Below are positions 26,209 through 35,149 of a DNA stretch of 64,000 nt, in pieces; position 1 is the stretch's first letter, and the number at the start of each line of letters is the position of its first letter. The translations under genes and the position numbers were made by a program. The stretch spans positions 77,984 to 141,983 of the forward strand of contig NZ_KI543238.1 in assembly GCF_000496835.1 (NCBI RefSeq), written 5' to 3'. The notes under the pieces were generated by a model, which saw only the letters and a list, made by a program, of their open reading frames with translations, searched no databases and was not told the origin of the DNA. This stretch comes from Thalassobacillus devorans MSP14. Its GTDB lineage: Bacteria; Bacillota; Bacilli; Bacillales; Halobacillaceae.

Positions 26209-26333
26209 AATAGATATCCTGCATTTTCACTGTTTAAAGGGTAAAAATTACAAGCGTCATATAGTAAGCATGATAAGTGTGTCTTTAAGGTAATAACGTG
26301 TTGGGGGTTGCCTTAAATTTACTTCCCTGCCAA

Positions 26334-26370
26334 TAAAAAAAGAGAGAAAAGCATCATTGGCTTTTCTCTC
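26334..26370 (-). terminator. intrinsic terminator of the dus gene
   Basis: An 11-bp perfect stem GAGAGAAAAGC/GCTTTTCTCTC (26342-26370) is followed on the minus strand by a T run (A run 26334-26341 on plus). It starts 14 bp beyond the dus stop. Confidence 0.85.
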
Positions 26371-26383
26371 CTGAAAAAGACTA

Positions 26384-27385
26384 CTACGAAATAGAAAAAC
26401 TTTTTTCTTCCTTTACTCCACCATATTCCTCTTTAAACTCATCAAGCAGAGCACGTACTTCATCGGTGGATTTTGTATCCATCAGCTGATTCCTTAACTC
26501 ACTTGCTCCCCGGAATCCGCGGACATATATCTTGAAAAAGCGAAGGAGCGGTTTGAAGAGTCGCGGCTCGAGTTCTTCAGAATATTTGTCATGAAGGTCG
26601 AGCTGCAGGCGAAGTAGGTCGAGAAGTTCTTCGCTTGTGTGCTCTTTTTTCTCTTTTTCAAAAGCGAACGGATTATGGAAGACCCCGCGGCCGATCATTA
26701 CGCCATCCACGCCGTATTTTTCCACTAATTCCAGTCCTTTCTGGCGGTCAGGAATATCCCCGTTAATCGTCAGAAGCGTATCAGGGGCCACTTCATCCCG
26801 GAGTTTCTTAATCTCGGGGATCAGCTCCCAGTGCGCCGGAACTTTACTCATTTCTTTTTTCGTACGAAGGTGAATGGATAGATTGACGATATCCTGTTCC
26901 AGCAGGTGCTTCAGCCAGTCATGCCATTCTTCCACTTCCGTATAACCGAGACGGGTTTTCACGCTGACGGGCAGTCCTCCCGCTTTGGCGGCCTGGATGA
27001 GTTCCGCTGCGACATCTGGACGACGAATCAGTCCGCAGCCTTTCCCTTTCGTTGCGACATTAGGCGCTGGGCAGCCCATGTTGATATCGACGCCTCGATA
27101 TCCCATCTCTGCCATGCCGATACTCATTTGACGGAAATACTCCGGCTTATCTCCCCAGATGTGGGCGACGATCGGCTGCTCATCTTCCGTGAATGTGAGA
27201 CGTCCTCTCAGGCTATCTTTTCCTTTCGGATGGCAATAGCTCTCCGTATTCGTAAACTCTGTAAAAAACACATCAGGTCTTGCTGCCTCACTCACGACAT
27301 GACGAAACACGACATCCGTCACTGCTTCCATTGGTGCCAGAACAAAAAACGGTCGCGGCAACTCATGCCAAAAGTTATCTTTCAT
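26384..27385 (-). CDS. tRNA-dihydrouridine synthase
   Basis: 333 aa. It is an FMN TIM-barrel Dus enzyme with N-terminal [15 protein letters not shown], signature [20 protein letters not shown] (catalytic Cys near residue 107) and the FMN-phosphate strand [18 protein letters not shown]. It reduces specific uridines to dihydrouridine in tRNA. It differs from the usual Bacillus DusB paralogues and looks closer to the DusC-like branch; the exact target position is unknown. It stands alone with its own terminator. Confidence 0.85.
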   Translation of the reverse strand: MKDNFWHELPRPFFVLAPMEAVTDVVFRHVVSEAARPDVFFTEFTNTESYCHPKGKDSLRGRLTFTEDEQPIVAHIWGDKPEYFRQMSIGMAEMGYRGVDINMGCPAPNVATKGKGCGLIRRPDVAAELIQAAKAGGLPVSVKTRLGYTEVEEWHDWLKHLLEQDIVNLSIHLRTKKEMSKVPAHWELIPEIKKLRDEVAPDTLLTINGDIPDRQKGLELVEKYGVDGVMIGRGVFHNPFAFEKEKKEHTSEELLDLLRLQLDLHDKYSEELEPRLFKPLLRFFKIYVRGFRGASELRNQLMDTKSTDEVRALLDEFKEEYGGVKEEKSFSIS

Positions 27386-27616
27386 AATATATCTGAACCT
27401 TTCCTTAAGGAACGCGGTCGTTCCAAAATTTAAAAGTAAACTATTTCTGACTTCTTATCTATATCCACTTAGGATGGATTTCAACCCATATATACTTTAA
27501 TGGTATCAAACGAAAAGTGCAAGGGGAATACGACGTTGAGAGCACTGGAAATGAGTGGGGAGGTGCTTGTGGTTCCTTTTTAATAAAAGCAGATTCCATT
27601 AATCTAAAGAATCAAC

Positions 27617-27642
27617 GTGTAATTTTATGATTATCTGGGAAC
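27617..27642 (+). promoter_or_regulatory. sigma-B-type promoter candidate for ydaG
   Basis: GTGTAA (27617-27622), 14-bp spacer, GGGAAC (27637-27642) resemble the sigma-B consensus GTTTAA-N12-15-GGGWAW. It lies about 90 bp before a gene whose B. subtilis homologue is a sigma-B general stress gene. The rest of the 27386-27733 gap holds no convincing gene. Confidence 0.5.
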
Positions 27643-27733
27643 AAGAAGAAAAAGATGGGATAGGAGGCAGATTGCTTTGACCTTTTAACAAGAAGAGCAG
27701 TAACTGCTAATAATGAGAAGGAGGGAAACATAA

Positions 27734-28255
27734 ATGGCTAACCAAACTTCAGAAAACCAGGAAACTATCAAAAAAATCAAAGACTTGATTAAAGATGAGA
27801 AGGTAGCAATGCTGACGACGTTAACTCCGGAGGGGAAACTGATGTCCCGGCCGATGCGTACCCAGGAAGTAGAAATGGATATGGATAAGGAAGAAATCTG
27901 GTTCCTTACCGAAAAAGACACCGAAAAATATCGGGACATCGAATTTAATCCTGCCGTTAACCTGGCTTACGCAGGCAACTCCTATGTATCAATCAGCGGC
28001 ACTGCTGAATTTGTTCAGGATGACGATAAGAAGAAAGATTATTGGAATAAGATTCTCGGACGATTACTGGACACTTCTCCTGATGATCCGAATGTGGTAC
28101 TGGTCAAAGTGACACCAGAAATCGCCGAATACTGGGAGTCCGGTGTGAACGTCAAGACCGTTAAGGAATTTGTGAAAAAGATGACCAGCAGTAAATCATT
28201 AGATGACAGTAATGATTTAAAAGATACGGTCCGTTTTGATGACAACACAAGATAA
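27734..28255 (+). CDS. ydaG: general stress protein 26-like, pyridoxamine-phosphate-oxidase fold
   Basis: 173 aa with AAGGAGGG upstream. It has the split-barrel flavin-binding fold: VAMLTTLTPEGKLMSRPM, then IWFLTEKDTEKYRDIE, NPAVNLAYAGNSYVSISGTA and the C-terminal EYWESG motif. It matches B. subtilis YdaG, a sigma-B general stress protein of unknown reaction. In B. subtilis ydaG also lies a short distance before topB, as here. The acidic tail (last ~25 residues) is typical of the halophile-leaning composition in this window. Confidence 0.85.
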   Translation: MANQTSENQETIKKIKDLIKDEKVAMLTTLTPEGKLMSRPMRTQEVEMDMDKEEIWFLTEKDTEKYRDIEFNPAVNLAYAGNSYVSISGTAEFVQDDDKKKDYWNKILGRLLDTSPDDPNVVLVKVTPEIAEYWESGVNVKTVKEFVKKMTSSKSLDDSNDLKDTVRFDDNTR

Positions 28256-28281
28256 TTTTTTTAGTTGGTTATAATCTGTTT

Positions 28282-28325
28282 GTGCCTGACCTTCACTTTT
28301 ATGATTTTGCAAAGTGGGGGTCAGG
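28282..28325. repeat. GTGCCTGACC-type interspersed inverted repeat, copy C
   Basis: GTGCCTGACCTTCACTTT (28282-28299) pairs with AAAGTGGGGGTCAGG (28311-28325) around an 11-base loop. It is the best-preserved of three related intergenic copies. Confidence 0.55.
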
Positions 28326-28347
28326 TTTCAAAAACTAAAATGAATGA

Positions 28348-28381
28348 AGCAGGAACCTGGCATAGGGGCCTGCTTTTTTTG
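28348..28381 (+). terminator. intrinsic terminator after ydaG
   Basis: Stem AGCAGG/CCTGCT extended by further CC/GG pairs, followed by seven T. Confidence 0.75.
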
Positions 28382-28574
28382 ATTTTTAAAAAAGGTTTCC
28401 CTCCCATTCATGATTCATTTATAGTATAATAAATGGGAATGTATGTTCTTGGAATGGTTTTTTTCTTCTCAATTCAAACCCCGGATACCTCAGTAAATAC
28501 CTTTATCACCATCCCCCTTGATTTATTAATTTCATCGAACCTTCACAGTAATTCATCGAAAGGAGTACGAGGAC

Positions 28575-30716
28575 GTGGCAAGAATAGTCATCTTAGCGGA
28601 AAAACCCTCTCAGGCAAAAGCATATGCAGAGGCATTTACGATACAGGAGAAAGCTAAAACTTACATCCAGCTTAAGGCAGACGATACTTTCCCGAATGGG
28701 GCGACCATCACTTGGGGAGTAGGACATCTCGTGGAATTAAAGGAACCCCATGATTATAAAGACGAGTGGAAGAAGTGGAAGCTGGATCAATTGCCGATTG
28801 TTCCGGAACGATTTTTGGAAAAAGTAGCGAAAGGGAAATGGGAGCAATTCCAGGCGGTCAAGAAACTGTTCCAACAGGCGGATATCATCGTCAATGCGGC
28901 GGATGTCGATCGGGAAGGCTCGAATATTTTTTATAGTATCCTTCAACTGACTGGAGTTAAGGGGAAGCCGATTCAACGTTTATGGATCAACTCCCTTGAA
29001 AAGGATGAAGTGCGTAAAGGGTTCAGGGAACTGCAGCATAACGAAAAGGACTTACGACTATTTGATGAAGCGAAAGCACGTCAAATCAGTGACTGGATGG
29101 TGGGAATCAATGCAAGTCGGCTGTTCACTCTGCTGCTCCAGAAGAAAGGGTATGGAAGCTATCTTACCATCGGGCGAGTACAGTCACCGACGGTTTATTT
29201 GATTTATCAACGCTATAAAGAAATAGAGAATTTCAAGCCGGAGCCGTTTTATCAGATTGAGGGACTTTTCCAGTCTCAGGCAGGTACATATAAAGGACTG
29301 GCTAAGATAAAGGAAAAGGATAAAGCGAAAGTCCAGGCTGTGCTGGACAAGCATCAGTTGAAGGAGAAGGAATCTTTCCCAGGCATAGTCGAGCGACTGG
29401 ATAAAAAGACGAAGCGGCAAAAGTCACCGAAGCTCCACTCCCTTTCCACGTTGCAAAGTGTCGCGAACAGGCGTTGGAAATACTCTCCATCGCAAGTACT
29501 AAAAACGATGCAGAAGCTTTACGAAAAGCGTCTTGTCAGCTATCCAAGAACGGACTGTAATTTCATCACCGAGAGTGAGTTTTCCTATTTGGTTAAGAAT
29601 TTACAAAGGTACCAGGGAGCTATGAACATCTCTTTTACAGCTGTGTCTTTGAAACCGAATAAACGGTATGTGGACAGCAGCAAGGTGCAGGAGCACTACG
29701 CAATCATTCCGACAAAGAATGTTCCTACCCAAAAGAAGTTGAGTGGGTTAAGCCGTGAGGAGCGCAATATTTATAATGAAATCATGGCGACGACCCTTGC
29801 AATGTTTCATAAGGACTATGTATATGAGGAGACGACGATTTTTACCCATGTGAATGATTTACCGTTCAAGTCTACCGGAAAAAGAGATGTCGACAGAGGG
29901 TGGAAGGAACTGTTTCCAAAGCCGGTGAAGTCGAAGCAGGAAAAAGAGGCTGACCTTCCTGGGGTTCAAAAAGGGGAGCAGGTAGATGCCAGAATTCATA
30001 TAAAGGAAAGCATGACGCAGCCGCCGAAGCCGTACACGGAAGGCCAGCTGATCAACATGATGAAGACGTGTGGGAAATTGGTGGATGATGAAGCCGATGT
30101 CGAGATTTTGAAGGAAGTTGAAGGGCTCGGTACAGAAGCCACACGCTCGAGTATTATCGAAACAATCAAAGCACAGAAATATATAGAAGTGAAGCGCAAC
30201 AACGTATCGATCACCGAGAAAGGGATCATGCTCTGTGAGGCGATTGAAGGAACGCTGCTATCCAGCCCCTCGATGACAGCCAAATGGGAGTCTTATTTAA
30301 AGAAAATCGGAAGCGGTGATGGATCGAAGCAGGTATTCATCAAGCAAACCCGTCAATTTATAGAAAAACTGATTCAGGAAACGCCGGATGCCATCCAGCA
30401 GGTGAACGTGCGGAGTACTGGTGAGTCTGAGAAACGCAAGTGGAACGAACCGATCGCCAAATGCCCTGCCTGTGAGAACGGATCGATAGTAGACCGTTAT
30501 AAATTCTATGCGTGCTCTGACTACAAAAAAGGATGTAACGTGACTTTCCCTAAGAAACTGGCAAGGAAGACGCTGACACAGCATATGATAAAGACATTGT
30601 GCCAGAAGAAGCGTACAAAGGTTTTGAAAGGATTTAAAGGAAAGAAACCATTCAGCACGGCTTTAGTGCTGGATGAAAACTATAAAATCATATTTGATTT
30701 CGGGAAGAAAACATGA
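28575..30716 (+). CDS. topB: DNA topoisomerase III
   Basis: 713 aa from a GTG start with AAAGGAG nine bases upstream. It is a type IA topoisomerase: N-terminal TOPRIM (ILAEKPSQAKAYAEAF and VNAADVDREGSNIFY), active-site tyrosine in LVSYPRTDC (about residue 315), and a C-terminal zinc-finger-like CPACENG...CSDYKKGC. It relaxes and decatenates DNA using single-strand passage. Length fits chromosomal Bacillus TopB rather than the shorter plasmid forms. Confidence 0.92.
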   Translation: MARIVILAEKPSQAKAYAEAFTIQEKAKTYIQLKADDTFPNGATITWGVGHLVELKEPHDYKDEWKKWKLDQLPIVPERFLEKVAKGKWEQFQAVKKLFQQADIIVNAADVDREGSNIFYSILQLTGVKGKPIQRLWINSLEKDEVRKGFRELQHNEKDLRLFDEAKARQISDWMVGINASRLFTLLLQKKGYGSYLTIGRVQSPTVYLIYQRYKEIENFKPEPFYQIEGLFQSQAGTYKGLAKIKEKDKAKVQAVLDKHQLKEKESFPGIVERLDKKTKRQKSPKLHSLSTLQSVANRRWKYSPSQVLKTMQKLYEKRLVSYPRTDCNFITESEFSYLVKNLQRYQGAMNISFTAVSLKPNKRYVDSSKVQEHYAIIPTKNVPTQKKLSGLSREERNIYNEIMATTLAMFHKDYVYEETTIFTHVNDLPFKSTGKRDVDRGWKELFPKPVKSKQEKEADLPGVQKGEQVDARIHIKESMTQPPKPYTEGQLINMMKTCGKLVDDEADVEILKEVEGLGTEATRSSIIETIKAQKYIEVKRNNVSITEKGIMLCEAIEGTLLSSPSMTAKWESYLKKIGSGDGSKQVFIKQTRQFIEKLIQETPDAIQQVNVRSTGESEKRKWNEPIAKCPACENGSIVDRYKFYACSDYKKGCNVTFPKKLARKTLTQHMIKTLCQKKRTKVLKGFKGKKPFSTALVLDENYKIIFDFGKKT

Positions 30717-30725
30717 CTATTTCCA

Positions 30726-30754
30726 TTGACGCCTAATTGATTTTGCATCATAAT
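30726..30754 (+). promoter_or_regulatory. sigma-A promoter of the proB leader
   Basis: TTGACG (30726-30731), 17-bp spacer, CATAAT (30749-30754). It directs a start near 30761, upstream of the structured leader. Confidence 0.65.
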
Positions 30755-30760
30755 GTTTTA

Positions 30761-30921
30761 TTAACAGAAAATTAAAAATATAAAACTATAAATCCTGCTC
30801 CGGTGAAGGGGAGACAAGATGTTAATCTGCATGTTATGCAACCCCGATTTGTGAAAATGGATAGTACTCTTTATAAGTCAATGCTCTTCTGCCTTTGTAA
30901 AAGGGCGGAAGGGCGTTTTTT
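30761..30921 (+). ncRNA. structured leader or small RNA ending in a terminator, upstream of proB
   Basis: Between the promoter and the terminator the RNA can fold compactly. Stem GGGG (30808-30811)/CCCC (30842-30845) encloses two small hairpins, AGAT-gtta-ATCT and GCAT-gtt-ATGC. An 11-pair terminator follows (GCTCTTCTGCC 30883-30893/GGCGGAAGGGC 30904-30914, then six T). It may be a riboswitch-type attenuator of proB or an independent small RNA. It has no T-box sequence (GGGTGG-ACCGCG), which controls proBA in some Bacillus. The remaining 120 bp to proB hold no other clear element. Confidence 0.5.
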
Positions 30922-31042
30922 ACACCTTATGAAAGTTTAACTTTGTCAGAGGATTAAAGTGTAAGAACATACGAAGGCTTTAACCATAAACACTTGGTGA
31001 TAAGCCAGGTTTTCTACCAAGAAGCTGGGTGGTGAATGGAAA

Positions 31043-32158
31043 ATGAATAAGAAAAGGATTGTTGTCAAAATCGGTAGTAGTTCCTTAACGAATACAAATG
31101 GTGGACTAAGTAGTGAGAAACTGTGTGAGCATGTAGAGGCGATTGCGCGCTTGAAGCAGCTTGGGCATGAAGTGATATTGGTATCATCCGGTGCAGTTGC
31201 GGCTGGCTTTAAAGACCTTGGTTATTCTTCGCGGCCCGTCACCATTGCCGGTAAACAAGCAGCTGCAGCAGTAGGACAGGGACAATTATTACAAGGTTAT
31301 ACGGAAGCGTTTAAAAGACATGGGATAGTGGCAGCACAATTATTGTTAACGAGACAAAACTTCCTGTATAAAGAACAATACAAAAATGCCCATGCCACCT
31401 TATCTGAGCTATTAAAGCGTAATATCACACCTGTTATTAATGAGAATGACTCCGTAGCCATTGAAGAATTGACCTTTGGCGATAATGACATGTTATCCGC
31501 GTTGGTCAGCGGTCTGGTGCATGCAGACTTTTTAATGATACTAACGGATATCAATGGGATCTATGATCAGAATCCACGCACTCATCCCACTGCAAAAAAG
31601 TATAACTTCCTTGATTCGATTGATGATCATTTGGTAAATGGTGCTTCTGAATCTGGTTCCAAAGTAGGTACTGGCGGGATGAAATCAAAAATAGAGGCAG
31701 CACGCACAGCGTTAGTGTTAGGTGTTAAAGTATTTATTGGTTCTGGAACCGGGAATGAGAAACTTGTTGATATTCTTTCAGGGAAAGGTGATGGAACGTA
31801 TATCGGAAGCAGCTCACAGGCCAGTATGAACAATTCTAAACAGTGGCTGGCGCTCCATTCCATTCCTAATGGCAAAATTGAAGTTGATCAAGGTGCTGAA
31901 GCTGCTATAGTAAGGCATGGTAAAAGTCTTCTGCCTGCAGGCGTAACAAACATCATGGGTAACTTCAGGGTCAATGATGTAGTGGAGGTAGTTAATGTAA
32001 AGGGGCAGCTTATTGGAAAAGGCAGTGTGAATTTTTCTTCCAATCAATTATTGAAAATTAAAGGCTTATCAAGCACAGAGGCTATGCTCAAAGCTAATAG
32101 TGATCAAAAGGTCGTTATTCATAGGGATTATTGGGTAAGTCATCATAATAGCAAATGA
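31043..32158 (+). CDS. proB: glutamate 5-kinase
   Basis: 371 aa with GGTGG upstream. The N-terminal amino-acid kinase domain shows [39 protein letters not shown] and [15 protein letters not shown]-terminal PUA domain follows (about 280-355). It phosphorylates glutamate, the first step of proline synthesis. No proA or proC is adjacent, so it is a stand-alone copy. In B. subtilis the ProJ paralogue serves osmostress proline production; that role is possible here but is inference. Confidence 0.92.
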   Translation: MNKKRIVVKIGSSSLTNTNGGLSSEKLCEHVEAIARLKQLGHEVILVSSGAVAAGFKDLGYSSRPVTIAGKQAAAAVGQGQLLQGYTEAFKRHGIVAAQLLLTRQNFLYKEQYKNAHATLSELLKRNITPVINENDSVAIEELTFGDNDMLSALVSGLVHADFLMILTDINGIYDQNPRTHPTAKKYNFLDSIDDHLVNGASESGSKVGTGGMKSKIEAARTALVLGVKVFIGSGTGNEKLVDILSGKGDGTYIGSSSQASMNNSKQWLALHSIPNGKIEVDQGAEAAIVRHGKSLLPAGVTNIMGNFRVNDVVEVVNVKGQLIGKGSVNFSSNQLLKIKGLSSTEAMLKANSDQKVVIHRDYWVSHHNSK

Positions 32159-32275
32159 AATTCTATTAAAATGACTGAAGTGGTGAGTAAGAATAAAGAA
32201 TACTAAAATAAGAACTGTAAAAAAACCAGAAAAGGATTTTAATAATGGCAAAGAAGAAAAATAGTAAGGATTAAT

Positions 32276-32305
32276 GGGGACCCTATTTAATTGCCGAGGG
32301 TCCCC
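32276..32305. terminator. hairpin between convergent proB and the ROK regulator
   Basis: Perfect 9-bp stem GGGGACCCT (32276-32284)/AGGGTCCCC (32297-32305). There is no strong T run on either side, so termination is plausible but weak. Confidence 0.45.
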
Positions 32306-32327
32306 GCTTGCTGATAATAAAAGCAGG

Positions 32328-33515
32328 TTAGTCCCGAATATCTTCTTTTTTTAAAACGGTGGCATTTACATGGTGAACGGTGTTTACCCTGAAGAAGTTT
32401 TTTAAGGCCAGGGCTGCTCCTCCTAATGCACACGCTTCTGTCCCTAAGTAAGAGCTGCGAATTTGCTTATAGTTGTTAAATTTTGAACGCAGTCTGTTTT
32501 CAAGCTTGGTAAGGATAGTCGAATGTTTGTTGATAAAAGTTCCATTGAACACTATTTTTTCAGGGTTGAAAATGTTAATGATATTATTCAAACCGATAGC
32601 GAGGTAATCTAAATAATCGTTCAGAACTTTATCATCTGTGTCCGCTTTTAAAAGTTTTTCAAGGCTTTCATCAATCGATAAGGTAGGATTTGCTTTTGTA
32701 AGGTTCTCTTCCAATGCTTTTTCTGATGCATATAACTCCCAGCACCCTTTGTTTCCGCAAGCACACTGGTGGCCGCCAGGTTCCACTATCATATGGCCGA
32801 TTTCTCCTGCAAACCCTTGAAACCCTCGATAGATTTTATGATCACTAATGATCCCTAAGCCTATGCCTGAATATAGAGTCACACAAAACAAATCAGAAAT
32901 ATGTTCATAGTATACTTGTTCGGCGTACACACTTAAATTGGCGTTATTATCGACGTATACGTTGGTTTGGAAAGCTTCTTCCAACACAGGGATTATATTA
33001 ACATTCGTCCATTTTTCTTTTGGTGTATAAATGATGTCGTCTTCAACATTTACTATTCCATGAATGCCGACCCCTATTCCGATGAGTCCAATCGGGCATT
33101 TCTTTTTGTTAAAATAGGCAATCTCCGGTTCAAGCTGATTAATGATTTGATTGACAACCAGGCTGATATCTTTGCTCTCCATTTTTAAATTCAATTTATG
33201 AAAGAGGTTTCCTTTTAAATCGCAAAAAACAACATTCACTTTGTCCTTATCCATATCAATTCCGATACTGTAGCCTGCATTTCCGTTTATTTCTAAAATA
33301 ATCGGTTTTCGACCGCGGGTGACCGAGGTCCCTGAAGATTTCTCTATCACGATATTATCCTGGATCAAATCATTTATTTGTGCAGAAACCGTCGCTTTAT
33401 TTAACCCGGTTTTTCTTGCCAGGTCACTTCTTGAAAGGGATACATTCTTAATGATTTCCTCTATCAAAATTCTTCGGTTTAATTTTTTTATATAACTAGC
33501 ATCTCCTGTATTCAA
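32328..33515 (-). CDS. ROK-family transcriptional repressor of the glucuronate operon
   Basis: 395 aa from a TTG start eight bases after AGGAGG; the only nearby ATG is out of frame. An N-terminal winged helix (SLSRSDLARKTGLNKATVSAQINDL) is followed by a ROK sugar-kinase-like domain with GYSIGIDMDKDKVNV, GIGVGIHGIV, the zinc-binding cluster CACGNKGCWE and IVFNGTF. This is XylR/NagC-type architecture. It is divergent from uxaC, with a 17-bp palindrome between them. It probably represses the uronate operon and releases it on a uronate-derived ligand (inference). Confidence 0.85.
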   Translation of the reverse strand: MNTGDASYIKKLNRRILIEEIIKNVSLSRSDLARKTGLNKATVSAQINDLIQDNIVIEKSSGTSVTRGRKPIILEINGNAGYSIGIDMDKDKVNVVFCDLKGNLFHKLNLKMESKDISLVVNQIINQLEPEIAYFNKKKCPIGLIGIGVGIHGIVNVEDDIIYTPKEKWTNVNIIPVLEEAFQTNVYVDNNANLSVYAEQVYYEHISDLFCVTLYSGIGLGIISDHKIYRGFQGFAGEIGHMIVEPGGHQCACGNKGCWELYASEKALEENLTKANPTLSIDESLEKLLKADTDDKVLNDYLDYLAIGLNNIINIFNPEKIVFNGTFINKHSTILTKLENRLRSKFNNYKQIRSSYLGTEACALGGAALALKNFFRVNTVHHVNATVLKKEDIRD

Positions 33516-33638
33516 AACATTGCCTCCTATGACATCATCCCGACTGAAGCCGGAAAGCTGGTAGTTTTATTTTAACAGAATCAAAAACGAGAGAAATGTC
33601 CAACAAGCATACGGCACTTTCCAAACATAAGTAATTTT

Positions 33639-33652
33639 TGAAAACGCTTGAA
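33639..33652 (+). promoter_or_regulatory. cre (CcpA) site candidate upstream of uxaC
   Basis: TGAAAACGCTTGAA matches the cre core (A-CG-T) with two mismatches at the 3' side. It lies 25 bp upstream of the TATAAT at 33677-33682. It suggests catabolite repression of the uronate operon. Confidence 0.5.
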
Positions 33653-33676
33653 AAGTATCAAGCTTACATTTATTAT

Positions 33677-33706
33677 TATAATTAATTAATTTGTTTAGTA
33701 AACAAA
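33677..33706 (+). promoter_or_regulatory. uxaC promoter -10 and ROK-type operator palindrome
   Basis: TATAAT (33677-33682) is followed by the perfect palindrome TTTGTTTA-G-TAAACAAA (33690-33706). The palindrome overlaps the likely transcription start. TTTGTTT/AAACAAA-like arms resemble XylR-type ROK operators. It lies 30 bp before the uxaC ATG. Confidence 0.65.
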
Positions 33707-33735
33707 CAAAAAGATTTTGAGGGGAGTGATGGTAA

Positions 33736-35133
33736 ATGAAAACATTTATTAACGATGATTTTTTACTGCAAGGAGAGACGGCGAAAGAGCTTTATCATGA
33801 TTATGCCAAGGGGCTGCCGATCATTGATTACCACAACCATTTGGATCCGGAAGAGATATTACAGGATATTAATTATAAAAATATTACAGACGTGTGGCTT
33901 GCAGGTGACCATTATAAATGGCGGGCGATGCGGGCGAATGGCGTCCATGAAGATTTCATTACCGGCAATCAAGGTGATTACGAAAAATTCAAAGCTTGGG
34001 CTAAGACAGTGCCGAATACATTCGGTAACCCTTTATACCATTGGACTCATTTGGAACTTCTCCGATACTTCCATATAGATGACCTGCTGGATGAACAAAC
34101 TGCCCCGAAAATTTGGGAGTCTGCGAACGAACAGCTGCAATCCTCAGAGTTATCTGTAAGATCTATTCTGCAGAAAGAAAACGTGACATTTGTCGGGACG
34201 ACTGATGACCCTACCGACGACTTGGAAGCTCACCTCAAACTCAAAGAGGAAGGGCTGACCCAGGAGGTGTCCCCGTCTTTCCGGCCTGACAAAGGACTGG
34301 CTATAGAAAAGGATGGTTACTCAGGATGGTTAGAAAAACTTGAGCAAGTAACTGATACAGCGATTGAAAATTATGACACACTCCTAAAAAGTCTGGAGCA
34401 ACGTGTGGAGTTTTTTGATGAACAAGGCTGCCGTAGTGCTGACCATGGTATCAGCATCATGTTTTTTGAGTATGCATCAAAAACAGAAGTCGATGCGATT
34501 TTTAAAAAGAAATTAGCCGGTCAGACGTTAACTGCAAAAGAAGCTGATCAGTACAAAACCTATACATTACTGGCACTTGGAGAAATGTACGCCAGAAAAG
34601 GATGGGTCATGCAGTTACACCTCGGGGCTTTGCGAAACAATAACACAAAAATGTTTCACCAGCTGGGACCTGACAGTGGCTTTGATTCTATCGGTGACCA
34701 GCTTCTGGCAGAACCTTTAGCCCGGCTCCTCGATGCACTGGAAGTAAAAGACCAGTTACCTAAAACAGTTTTATACAGCTTGAATCCCCGTGACTATTAT
34801 GTCCTGGCGTCGATGGCAGGAAATTATCAGAACAACGAAGTACCTGGAAAAGTACAGTTTGGTACAGCCTGGTGGTTCAACGACCATATCGATGGTATGG
34901 AAAATCAAATGAAAATCCTGGCAAATGTCGGGCTGATCAGTAACTTTATAGGTATGCTGACAGATTCACGAAGCATGCTTTCGTTTTCCCGGCATGAATA
35001 CTTCCGTAGAATCCTTTGCAATCTGCTTGGAAAATGGGCCGATGAAGGAAAAGTACCGAAAGATATTAGGCTTTTAAAGACTTATGTAGAAAAAATCTGT
35101 TATTACAATGCAAAAGAATATTTCGATTTATAA
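33736..35133 (+). CDS. uxaC: glucuronate isomerase
   Basis: 465 aa with GAGGGGAG upstream. The family pattern is clear: N-terminal NDDFLLQGETAKELYHDYA, the metal-site motif IIDYHNHLDPEEI, WLAGDHYKWRAMR, and C-terminal NVGLISNFIGMLTDSRSML, then SRHEYFRRILC. It isomerises D-glucuronate to D-fructuronate (and galacturonate to tagaturonate). It is first gene of a five-gene operon that runs to KDG kinase. Length is normal. Confidence 0.93.
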   Translation: MKTFINDDFLLQGETAKELYHDYAKGLPIIDYHNHLDPEEILQDINYKNITDVWLAGDHYKWRAMRANGVHEDFITGNQGDYEKFKAWAKTVPNTFGNPLYHWTHLELLRYFHIDDLLDEQTAPKIWESANEQLQSSELSVRSILQKENVTFVGTTDDPTDDLEAHLKLKEEGLTQEVSPSFRPDKGLAIEKDGYSGWLEKLEQVTDTAIENYDTLLKSLEQRVEFFDEQGCRSADHGISIMFFEYASKTEVDAIFKKKLAGQTLTAKEADQYKTYTLLALGEMYARKGWVMQLHLGALRNNNTKMFHQLGPDSGFDSIGDQLLAEPLARLLDALEVKDQLPKTVLYSLNPRDYYVLASMAGNYQNNEVPGKVQFGTAWWFNDHIDGMENQMKILANVGLISNFIGMLTDSRSMLSFSRHEYFRRILCNLLGKWADEGKVPKDIRLLKTYVEKICYYNAKEYFDL

Positions 35134-35149
35134 CAGGAGGTGAAAGAGG

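Noticed and set aside
27386-27616. Open stretch reading about 50 codons upstream of ydaG
   Set aside because: It has no start with a ribosome site, no recognisable motif and overlaps the sigma-B promoter candidate; probably chance.
30922-31042. T-box leader before proB
   Set aside because: No T-box sequence (GGGTGG-ACCGCG type) or specifier loop found; the GGGTGG near 31027 is the ribosome binding site region.
32245-32274. Tiny ORF of nine residues (MAKKKNSKD) after proB
   Set aside because: Too short to support; the upstream AAAGG is weak and there is no promoter or own terminator.
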